From: Pascua guehoae
Taxonomy: Eukaryota > Basidiomycota > Tremellomycetes > Trichosporonales > Trichosporonaceae
Direction: 5' to 3'
NCBI GenBank assembly: GCA_001600415.1
Contig: BCJX01000017.1
Span: forward strand, 220,514-284,513
DNA length: 64,000 bases
Each line of letters opens with the position of its first letter. The first letter of the stretch is position 1. Of this stretch, positions 54,827 through 64,000 are shown one piece after another. The notes beneath the pieces are model-generated. The model ran no database searches and had not been told where the DNA came from. It worked only from the letters and a program-made list of their open reading frames with translations. The translations under genes were made by a program, and so were the position numbers.

Positions 54827-57800
54827 ATTGATACAAAAAGAAAGACACCTACTATGACATCACCAACTGTCTCAGTCCGTCCCTTCCCTTGGGATCGGGC
54901 TCGTAGGGCCGTATGGCACTTCAGCGGTATGCTATGGTTATGAGTGGGTGGTTGCGAGGTGACGATGAGCATGTGGTTGTGGCGGATGTGGGCCAAGAAA
55001 TTCTCAACTGAACGCTCTCTGCACTGACTGAGCCATCTACTGATCACGGCTGTCACATCATGGTCAGCTTCCATCCCATTGGGCCCACGATACCTTGCTA
55101 ATTTGAAAGAGGGATTGTTCTTTCCGAGCGCCGCTACGTTGTCTGGAAAATTTGACTGATGTGAGCTGGCAACGAGGATGGGTAACGCAGGACGGGACTT
55201 TGTGGGAAGACTGGCGGTCGTCGCTGAGGTGACCTGGCCAAGAGCTCGTTAGGCGACGACATGTCTGGCCCATCACCCTTCGCTTGGATGCTTTTCGGAT
55301 GCACCTGTGCCTCCCATCAAAGTCATTCGCCACTGTCCAATTTATCAACGACGACACGAGGGGACGTAGTAGGACAAGCAATTCGCCAAGAATTGATAGG
55401 GAAAGTCCTCCCCTTCAATCACTGGGTATCACCCGAAGTAGAATGGCCCATGGTAAAAGTCTTCACAACCGAATGTCAAGGTCACCCGCATTTGCGATTC
55501 CATTCAAAACCGAGAGCCGTAGACAGTCGTTTCTTCTTAAACCCATGCTATATGTTACTCATACATTTCTAAACAAGGTATTTGACCTTCCATTTGTGAA
55601 TAAGACAGTCCACTCACTTCTCCAAGACCACTATTATGTGTACGTGCCAGCTGGAGTAGCACCCCAGTTTTGCTTTTCCAAAACCTACACAATACATTAC
55701 TCAATGCGTTTTCGAACAGGTCATGTTCGGTGCACTCGGAAAAATCTAGAGCACGTGTGAATCCTTCAATGAAGCTAGTGGACAGTTGACGTGCTAAATG
55801 CGCATTAAGATCAGCAATGGTGCTAGCCTACTTTCCCACACCAGTCATTCTACGCTTCTCATCATGTGGACATGGCGCCGGAGAAAGCGGCGTGTTCCAC
55901 ATAGTATGTAGCAGCGGCGGTAACCATTGAGTCCTCTCTCAGACCTGTCTTGCGGAGACACACGTTTTTCGGACTGTTGAGAAGCGTGGTACAACATGAT
56001 TTGGGTGGTCGACGGAGGCATTTGACACCATAATTCAAGCACCTGTTGAACGTGTGTGGCCGCTGCACGTTCCGACGTCATCCTATTCGGTCTGTATTCT
56101 GATTATCGCACTACTGCTGCCCAAGCTTCACAGGTCCAAGGAAAATTCCAACAACGTGCGGTCTGGTTTTCTGTCGTTGATGGAGCCGCATGCAACATTA
56201 CATGGCCGAAGCTAGAAGGGTTAGCTCCCAGTGGGGTCATGTTGGCTCCGCTTGGCAAAAGGAGTGCTGGATAGCGTCGTTGCTGCGCACACGACCAACT
56301 CAAGCCCCTTTCAGCCTGCTAGTGGACTTTGGCAGAGAGTACGTAGCAGTGGGTCAGGACATGGCTGATCCCAAGTGTGGCGAGGTTCTGTAAAATGGAG
56401 CGGGGCAGCAGGTTGAATGACGGTGTGAGAATGGCGAGGGCATTTTTGGACATTTGGTCACTATTCGCGACCCGACAATATGGCAGTCCCTATCTCACAA
56501 TTATGCAGACTACCCACTTATACCTAGTGCCTATCGTCGGTATCTAATGATTCTCACAGCACCACACGAGCGATAGGACATGCAGCTTTGGCTACTGCTT
56601 TTTGCACTCTGAGACTGTGCTGCTTATTCCGCAAACCCAATGCACGTCATCCCAAGTCGGGACCCAACTCACTATCGCGCAACACAGCGACCTTTCTCCA
56701 TGCCGTCCAACTCTTCCTACAATTCTGGCGGGAAGCCGAGATAGCAATTACCTGATGATACGATATCGGTACCACAAGCGCGTTGATAGCGGCGTCGCCG
56801 CCACCAGGAACCAAAGTTCTGGCTCTCACGCCGCCAGGTACCTTGCACAGTAGAGTTCTGTAGTTGCAGCCACGCGCCACTGGGGTGCAAGGGACAAAGA
56901 TCGAAGCTTTGTGGCTTGGGCGGGGGGCTGTGACTTGGGTGTGAGACGGGGAGAGAAGGGGGTTGAGGGTGAAGCGCCGTGTGCACGAGCCGCACCTCGA
57001 AGACTGATGGAGACGATGCTGTCGGCAAGACCATTCGGCATCGCGTTTAGATGAATGGACGCGACCAGTCTGAGAATCCCACAGAGGTCTCTCGATTCAG
57101 CCAACGATGTATTTGTGTACGTGCAGTTATTCTGGTCGAAAGAGTGCCACAAGCCACCAGTTCTGGCCACGTCTGTTCCCACATTCCGTCCGCCATTCCG
57201 CCATCGGGCGTTGTCACCTGCTGCTACGGTCAGTGGGTCTTCTCTGTGTCGGGAATATCCGTATCTCCACGACCACTTTGGCTGTTGACTTGTTCTGTAA
57301 GGATTCTGCAGCCTGCTTATTCTGGATCTGACCATCTAGATCTCCTTCGCGGCCAAGCCCAGCCAGCCAGCACGCTGAGATCTTATGCAAACACCGTCAC
57401 AGATCTGGTCTGAATACCCCCATTTTCGCATTACCTCACAGTCGCCGTCGTTTATGTCTCAGCAAAGCACTCGTCGTGGCAGCGTGCATTCAGCGCAACA
57501 TTCAGCCAAGATTGCACAGTCAGAGCAGTCGGAGCCACAAGCTAGTTCGGCTGGCCTGCGGGGAGCTTTTAACGTCGAGAGTGGTCACAGGTCGTCACAG
57601 CCACTTCACGTGGCTGCGAACTGCAGGAACGTAGGAATCAATTGCTGGCAGCGCTGGAAATCGGTGGGTAGGGAGTTACGGCACAGCCTGCGAGGCAGAT
57701 AGGCGGCCCCAGGAGTTCGGGTGCGCATCACACTGTGAATTGGATCCAACCCGGCTGTTCCCCTCACGGCCCTTGCCTCCATTCAGTGCTTGCATTCAAC

Positions 57801-60090
57801 GCCGTCACAGAATACAGTCCAAATACCTCGGCGCAGCCGTGCCCGTACCGTACAGTTTCCAGGGGCCAAAGCCGAAGCCGGACTCGGACTCGGAGACCGG
57901 GTGTTTGGGGCTGGAGGCTCCCGTGCCGTACAAAGTAGCTCGCTAGGCCTGGGGTCGTTGGCGGGATGCAATGGGGCCTGAGGCAGGTACGTGGTGGCGC
58001 CGGGCAGTGGGCAGTGGCGACAAGAGGACGGCATGATTGCAGGAAAATACACCATCCAAACACACATGTGTCAGGAGGCAGGAGGCAGCCCCCGTGCCTG
58101 CCACCGCCGTGGCTGTGACTGTGACTGTGACAGTGATGGCGAGAGCACTAAACCCAGTCGGATCCCTAAGGACCACAGCATGCATGCATGCGCGCGCACG
58201 CCAGAAGAGAAGAGCCGATAGCGTGTGGGTGAGACTCTTTTGCGGCGGCGCCACTGAATCAGTGCACCCTGGGCTATCCGCCCGATTTATCAGGGGTGTG
58301 GGGTCGAGGGTCAATTATAAATCCCAATTCTTGTAAACATCCCAACAAGCTACAAGACCCCAGGGCGGGGCTGCAGGGCTGCCTGGGACCAATGTCGAGA
58401 TGCAGCAATCTAGTGCTGGTGCTAGTGAGGCAGAGGCACGGGGTGGCCGAGTTGTTGACACGTTTCTCGCCTTCGGATCGTCAATGGCGACACTACTGTA
58501 AATGGCGGCAGGCAGGACGGCCCACTGTGGCTAGGCTGCCTTGCGCTCGCCGATTGATTGAAACTCGCAGCAGGCTGCCCTGGCATTTGCCGGCCACGAT
58601 CCCAGCAGAGCATGCAGCTGCAGCCAGGCTACAGCGCTTGGCAGATCGCCATGTAGACTAGCTCGAGCATCACCAACCTGCACGCTGGTACGCTGCATGC
58701 GCCGTACACTAGGTGCTGGAGAGGAACACTGTAACTGGAAGGACGGCAATCTGGCCAGAAACCCTGAGGTCGGAAAACAACCAACACCAACACAGCCTAG
58801 CTCGGAAATGCACCACATCGTCTCGTCGTCTCTGGATGCTCTGGATGCTCTGGATTGACGTCTGCATGGTGCCTGGGTACCCAAACTGTGGCGCTGAATG
58901 AACCCAAACCTTGGGTCCGCCATGCCGCACAACCTTGACCTTTTGCCGCCCAAACGGGCCATTTGGCACTTGGCCCAGAACCCTACCGACAATCTGGGGG
59001 AGAAGCGGCCTGAACCCAGAATTCCCAGAACAAGCGTCTGCCATTCTGCCATTCTGTCATTTCTGCTGGATCCCAAGCACTCGGAGAGACACCCAGGCCC
59101 AAATCCCAACCAACCCCAAACCTTGGCCGGCGGTGGATGCCGCAATAATGTCGATTCTAGCGATTTCTTGCAGCCCTCGCTCCCTAGCACGTGGCGGCGC
59201 CACTCGAGTCTAACACACGATGCCACTGCCCAGCCCTTTGTCGGCCTCCATTCAACCACCGGCGCCACCATGCACTTGTTTAGATTCACAATGTCTGCTG
59301 TCTGCTGCTGACTGCGGGCCCACATGGCGCCTGGCGCCTGTTGGCTGCCTCGCAGCGAACGCCGTCTCGTCATGTCGTCGTCTCTCCTTCCTCTCTGCTT
59401 GTACCTCTGTCTCGGTACCTCCTTCCTCCTGCCTCCTGCCTCTCCTCTGCAAGGGCGACGCACTAGGCCAGCATGATCGGCGGCCTTTAGGCCGTTTCCA
59501 CCACCAGCTACAGTACAGGAGGGCATCGCTGTGAATCTGATATCATCCCCGTCGTCCGTCGTCGCTCGTCCTTATCCCTCATCCCTTCTACTCTCTCTTG
59601 GTCGATAAAATTCCAGGTGTCATCCTCGACACCCCGACACCTACACCTCGACACCTCTATCTCGACACCTAGACCTCTACATCTCGACACCCCGACACTG
59701 CTCAATCGACACTTGAGCGGCAACGTCCATCCGACAATCGGCTGCCACCCCCATCGCTGTCTTGGACGTATCTACGCTCAGCACCCTCTCTAGCCCGACC
59801 CCGACGCCCTCGTATCGTCTAGACGTTATCTATCCTCGACCCCCGCCCTGCCAGCAGGGTCTCTAGAACACCCCCATCCCCATCGAACATTTGCCCCAAC
59901 AGGACACTCGAACACTGCCCGAACCCACGAACGGACCGCGAACATTGCCTCAACTCCAAACCTCGAACACTGCCCGACCCCCGCCCTCGGACATTACCGC
60001 ACTGGACCAAACACGGCCACAGCCAAACACAACCACAACCACTACCCAGAACCGACCTCCGTCGCCCCCACCCCCGGCCCACACTCCACA
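54827..60090. other. 5.3 kb gene-poor region
   Basis: I see no supported gene. From about 55.1 to 57.4 kb the DNA is clearly lower in GC than the rest, with short open frames only; this may be a decayed mobile element, but I recognised no transposase, reverse transcriptase or terminal repeats. From 57.5 kb GC rises again; a 331-codon minus-strand frame at 58531-59526 has odd Arg/Ser/Gly-rich composition and no splice or promoter support. A CTCGACACC repeat lies at 59624-59698 upstream of the membrane-protein gene. Confidence 0.5.
59624..59698. repeat. Imperfect CTCGACACC(T) repeat
   Basis: Six or so spaced copies of CTCGACACC or ATCTCGACAC separated by TAYACC/TAGAC words, about 400 nt upstream of the gene at 60091-60780. 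Confidence 0.8.
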
Positions 60091-60780
60091 ATGCCCTCGC
60101 GCTGGACCATCCCCATCATCGTCATCACCCCGCCCGCGCACCCCCCACCGCCCCGTGCGAGCCGGCGGCCCGCCGACGCCGACCGGCTGTGGGCGGGCTG
60201 GCGCCCGCGGAGCGTGGGGCACACGTACATCGAGGACGAGTACGACGTGGGGCTCGTCGACGCCATCGTGGCCGTCTTTGGCCTCTCGGTGTTGGCGACC
60301 TACTGGGCGGAACACATGGCGCCCGTCCTGTCTGCGGCGGTCGCGCCATTGGGCCCGCTCGTGTCCTCTTCCCTATCGCCCTTATCCTCCTCCACCCGCT
60401 CCTTCTCCTCTTCGTCTTCGTTGCTCTTTTCTCCAGACGACAGCCTGTGCCTGCCAGGCATCCATCCCAAGACATGCCGCCGCGCCCGCGCCCGCCTCGC
60501 CCCGCTCGCCCTCTTTGCCGTCCTCGTCACGGCCACGCTCGCGCTCACGGCCGCCTTCCACGGCGCCCAGCTCTTCCCGGGCCTCGAGGCCAGGTCGGAC
60601 GTGGGCCTCTTCCTCCCCCAACATCACTACGGCCACGGCCTCATCCACGCCCACGCCCACGCCCACGCACACTCGTACGCAGACAGCGGTGTTTGGGACT
60701 CGCTCCCGGAGGCGCCGGCGCATGCGGCCTACTCGCCCCCCGTCACAAGGGATAAGCTCGTCGACGCTGGTGCCTTGTAA
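60091..60780 (+). CDS. Small predicted membrane protein (229 aa)
   Basis: A single-exon frame starting MPSRWTIPIIVITPPAHPPP. It has an N-terminal Pro/Arg-rich part, TYIEDEYDVGLVDAIVAVFG leading into a hydrophobic segment (LSVLATYWAEHMAPVLSAAV, about residues 60-85), a Ser-rich stretch, a basic PKTCRRARARL, and a strong transmembrane helix (LAPLALFAVLVTATLALTAA, about 137-157). The C-terminal part includes an Ala-His alternation (about eight residues) and a Ser/Pro-rich end. The C/G third-position bias and coherent membrane topology support a real gene. No family recognised; a role in an internal membrane is inference. Confidence 0.6.
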   Translation: MPSRWTIPIIVITPPAHPPPPRASRRPADADRLWAGWRPRSVGHTYIEDEYDVGLVDAIVAVFGLSVLATYWAEHMAPVLSAAVAPLGPLVSSSLSPLSSSTRSFSSSSSLLFSPDDSLCLPGIHPKTCRRARARLAPLALFAVLVTATLALTAAFHGAQLFPGLEARSDVGLFLPQHHYGHGLIHAHAHAHAHSYADSGVWDSLPEAPAHAAYSPPVTRDKLVDAGAL

Positions 60781-61276
60781 TCGACCCGAAAGCTGCCAAC
60801 GACGTCGACAAGGCAGCCATTGGCGAGATCCAGTCTCACACCAGACGCTTGCGGAAGGGACTGTGCCGTTCCATCGGTTATGCATGCGAGGACGCTACGT
60901 CACGCCATCATGCCGCACCAGGCAAGGCAATCTGAGACGCGCCACACGAGCCACTAGCGACAGATCGCACTTGCAGGTCGTAGGTCGCAATCTGGCAGTC
61001 GGGCGACACCTTGTCTCGGCCTTGCTTTAGCGCCCTTTTTTCACTCAGTAGTCTTCAACTCTCCCCACACTTCATAGGACTTTGCTCACTTGGGACATTA
61101 TTGGCGCACATTTTACGTGCATTGCATACATTATGTATATAGTATCTACCACATGCCATACCGTGCACTGTGAAAGACTGCGCTGGCGAGCAGCTTGGAT
61201 GTGGCGGTTGCAGGTGATTATGGCTGTTGGTGAGGTTACGGCGACCACCGAATGTCCGGAATTGGAATTAGAAAAG
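60781..61276. other. Convergent intergenic region, no gene seen
   Basis: Between the 3' ends of the membrane-protein gene and VPS41. Lower GC at 61060-61150. No feature recognised. Confidence 0.5.
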
Positions 61277-64000
61277 TTAGGCCTTGATGGCACGCCGACT
61301 GGTCTGTACAGCGGCAGCAGCGGGCGGCGCCACAAACGCTGCCGCGTTGCTTGCATCTCCGCGGCGATGCGCACAGACCGGGCACGAGCCGACGCGGACA
61401 CGGACCATGGCCTCAAAGCTGAGCTTGGCGCCGAGCGCACGTTGCTGTGCCGTGCGGCCACCCGACGGCCGATCGGCGAGCAGGAGCCGCGTCACTGCCG
61501 CATTCTCGGGGCGCTCCGGCAGCTCGACGTCGTCGTTTGTCACTGCGCACGTCGCGTGCACGAGGTGCCGGCAGAGGTATATCAAGACGAGCGGCGCCGA
61601 TGCTGCGTTTGAGGGTGGGAAGGCCGGCAGATGACAGACCTCGCACGTCGATGTTGCTGGCTGTTAGTGTGGTTCTTGCTCCCTACCGACAAATGACTCA
61701 CGCGTTGCCGTAGACCCCTTGGTCTGACCAATCTGCAGCTCAATGGCAAGCTTGGCGCAGTCGCCGTACAAGATACGCTGGCAGCCCTCGAGAAGCGATA
61801 CCTGGAGATTTGACGCCTGCAGGACTTTGACAAGCGCGGGCTTGAGACCCGGAATCTCGAGACCATCCTGGATGCGCTCGATAAGACGCACGGGCTTGAT
61901 CTCAGTCCCACCGTGCTCAAGCAAGGCACGGATAAAGTCTGGACGCGTCTCCGAGTGCGTCAACAGCGCCTCCCAGAGGTCGTCGTCGCGCTGCTCCTCG
62001 GCAAAGTCAATCGCAAGGCGCACGTCACCCAGGCGCTCAATAATGAGATGGAGCGCCTTGAGATTGTCGCCCATGCGGCCAAGCAGGAATACAGTCTCGT
62101 GCACATAGTCGTGCTTCTCGCAGATCTGCAGCGCACGCTCGAGGTCGTAAAAGTTGCTCGCACGCAAGAACGGCATCAGCCGTGGGTGGTCGTACGTCGC
62201 GTACAGCTCGACCTGAGGGTTAGAATGTCCCGGCGTCCACAACCCACCATGCGGTCGCTATACTGCTGGCACGACTGCGAGTCCTTGTCGAACAACGCGT
62301 CAAGGTACATGTACAGGAACTGCGGCTTCTCCTCGAGCTGCTGCACAACCTTGTCCACCTGGGGTCAGCAGCGCTTACGTCCATCACGTACGGGAATAGA
62401 CAGGACGTGGTCAACCAAAAGCTGAATGGCCGCGCCGTGCTTGCCCTCCTTGGCCGCGTCGGGATCGCTCTTTATGCGCTCCTGGTCAAACTCGACCAGC
62501 AGACGGGCTTGGTCCTGCACCGCATCAAACAGGTTGTACTCTCGGATGAGGTCAAAGACGTGCGGTTTCCGCAGACGGAGATAGAATGGCAACGCGCGCG
62601 CAGGGTGGCCGCGGCCAATGTGCAACTCGGCCATGGCCTCGAGCAGAATGGGGTCATTCTTCGTGGCGTCAAGCTCGCTCAGCACTGCGGATACCACAGA
62701 CTCGCTGTCGTAAATCTCCGCAGGCCACGACTTGATCATCCGCAGTAGGGCCTAATGTCAGCGTCGTCGGCTCACAATACGCACGGCTTTGTCGTTGACA
62801 AGCAGGTTGCCCAGGATCATCTCGTATACGCTGCGGCCGAGCCGTGGTTTCTGGACAGGGATGACAGGGAGAATAGCCTGTTGTGTGAGTTGCTGCAATA
62901 CCCAGCTGAAGCCAACTCACTGGTAGCTGGTGGTGCTGAACAAACATGTACACCCATTTCTCCCAGCTTGTGGCCTGTGTGCCGAGGACCTTGGGCGCGA
63001 GCGACGCTGCCTGTTCAAAGTTGCCTGTGTGGGTTAGACCATAACGCGGAGACAGGACCCACCCTGGTTAACGAGATGTTGCATGTACTTGAGTCCAATG
63101 GCCTGCACGTCGAATGCTCCACCGTGCTTCTCTCGCAATGCTTCTCCCGCCGCAAGAGCCTCCTCATAGCGCTCACGCTCCACGAGCCAGTCGATATGGT
63201 CGGCCTCGTCGCGGGGTCGAACGACCACCACGTCTGATGGGGTGAGGACGAGGAAGACATCGACATCGTCCTGTCTGCGCGACCGGATGAGGCTGTAGTC
63301 GTTACAGCTATACCGCTCAAAGGATGCGACGGCGAGCTCGTCTGCAGCAATCTCATCTCCCTTGTCGATGATTCGGAGCTCGGGGCGGTTCGCGGCTTTA
63401 CGACGCTGTTCGGCGCGGTCCTCCGTCGCCTCGTTCTCGTACGTGTCTGGCGGGATGTACGCGAGCACAACATACCCCGAAGTATGATAGGGTGCTAAAC
63501 CGGCGACCATGCAGTCCACCTCCCAAATTGACAAGACCTCGATAGCGAGTGGCGGCGATCCCTGGGTCCGTGGACGATTGCGCACACGCACAATCTTGAC
63601 GTGATCTGCCCATCCGATCACCAGAGTTCGGTCATCCTTCCACAAGAGTGTGCACTTGAACAGCTCTGCGCGCGGCGCGTTCGCCCCGCGGTCAACGAAG
63701 CCGATTCGCTGGCCCGACACGCGGTCGTAGATCTTGACGCCGAGGTCGTTGGCCCACGCGATGAGCTCACCGCGCCATTCAATATTCCAGATCGGACCCT
63801 CGCCAGAGCTGAGCACAGTCTCGCGGTATCCCAGCCATCCCTTCTCCTGCAGCACCAGGTTGCCGAGCTTGCCGCCGCAGACAAACGCGCGCGTGGTCTT
63901 CTTGGCAAACCCGGGTTCGAGGGCGATGGCGTTCATCGGTCGCTTGTAGTCGAACGCGTACGACTCGGTGCTAGTTAGCGAGTGGATAACCACACGCCCT
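61277..64000 (-). CDS. VPS41: VPS41 (HOPS tethering complex), 5' end off window
   Basis: Vps41 is the Ypt7/Rab7-binding subunit of HOPS, which tethers vacuolar membranes and AP-3 vesicles before fusion. Visible exons: 64000-63063, 63024-62921, 62877-62785, 62751-62392, 62358-62248, 62212-61702, 61656-61277, about 830 residues. The N-terminal propeller shows the signature RAFVCGGKLGNLVLQEKGWL and GEGPIWNIEWRGELIAWAND, then LGVKIYD. A clathrin-type helical repeat region follows (YATYDHPRLMPFLRASNFYD, CEKHDYVHETVFLLGRMGDN, KALHLIIERLGDVRLAIDFA). The C-terminus is a RING-like domain with CEVC, LCRHLVHATC and SCPVC. The last exon is in phase only with the acceptor at 61657. The start codon and first part of the propeller lie beyond 64000. 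Confidence 0.95.

Noticed and set aside
55284..55760. 158-codon plus-strand frame in the low-GC island, considered as a transposon remnant
   Set aside because: I could find no catalytic triad, reverse-transcriptase box or terminal repeats to support it.
58531..59526. 331-codon open frame on the minus strand
   Set aside because: It is the longest open frame in the right gene-poor region, but its composition (Arg/Ser/Gly/Cys/Trp mixture without hydrophobic pattern) and lack of splice or promoter context fit a chance frame in GC-rich DNA.
59891..61030. 379-codon plus-strand frame overlapping the small membrane protein
   Set aside because: It lies in another frame of the 60091-60780 gene and is Pro/Ser/Arg-rich throughout, the usual shadow of a C/G-biased gene; the membrane-protein frame is coherent.

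Overview
The window is nuclear DNA of a GC-rich basidiomycete yeast or filamentous fungus, most probably a tremellomycete (Trichosporonales/Cryptococcus-like). The evidence is that almost every gene is cut by several short introns (mostly 33-120 nt) with GTGAGT/GTAAGT donors, CTNAC-type branch sites and CAG acceptors; the protein set is plainly eukaryotic and fungal; and nearly all tRNA genes carry introns. The organism call is inference; no species-specific marker is visible. I built the exon models by hand from splice signals and reading-phase arithmetic, so boundaries are predictions.

Layout. 1-2.9 kb: 3' part of an arrestin-domain gene (minus, runs off the left edge). 2.9-10.1 kb: a 7 kb stretch with no convincing gene, rich in G-tracts and mini/microsatellites. 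10.1-11.5 kb: WW-domain protein. 12.2-13.3 kb: tRNA-Asn-like, tRNA-Ser and a degenerate tRNA-like element. 13.9-15.5 kb: unknown protein with a faint PD-(D/E)XK-like look. 15.8-18.1 kb: MFS anion:cation symporter family permease. 18.9-21.9 kb: BRE1 histone H2B ubiquitin ligase, divergent from NudE (22.9-25.7 kb). 26.0-28.9 kb: Sae2/CtIP/Ctp1 DNA-end resection factor, divergent from a Mis14/Nsl1-like kinetochore protein (29.3-30.3 kb). 30.6-32.0 kb: THOC5-like protein, divergent from mitochondrial ribosomal protein mL43 (32.3-33.6 kb). 34.3-36.8 kb: PHOSPHO-type HAD phosphatase. 37.4-40.2 kb: APC4, divergent from a C2H2 zinc-finger protein (40.6-42.3 kb). 42.7-45.2 kb: methylmalonate-semialdehyde dehydrogenase. 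46.3-48.7 kb: RNase H2 catalytic subunit, divergent from a small unknown protein (49.0-49.5 kb). 50.2-54.8 kb: a cluster of eight intron-bearing tRNA or tRNA-like genes (Met, four Pro, Asp, Glu, Asn-like). 54.8-60.1 kb: gene-poor. 60.1-60.8 kb: small membrane protein. 61.3-64 kb: VPS41, whose 5' end lies beyond the right edge.

The genes do not form one pathway. There is a concentration of chromosome-maintenance and cell-cycle genes (BRE1, NudE, Sae2/CtIP, Mis14, RNASEH2A, APC4), several arranged head-to-head across 0.3-1 kb promoters. The most unusual features are the tRNA cluster with long, divergent introns, the two Asn-like tRNAs with different abnormalities, the very short exons and introns of the Sae2/CtIP gene, and long intronic or intergenic simple-sequence tracts, two of which coincide with assembly gaps (31548-31616 and 48315-48492).
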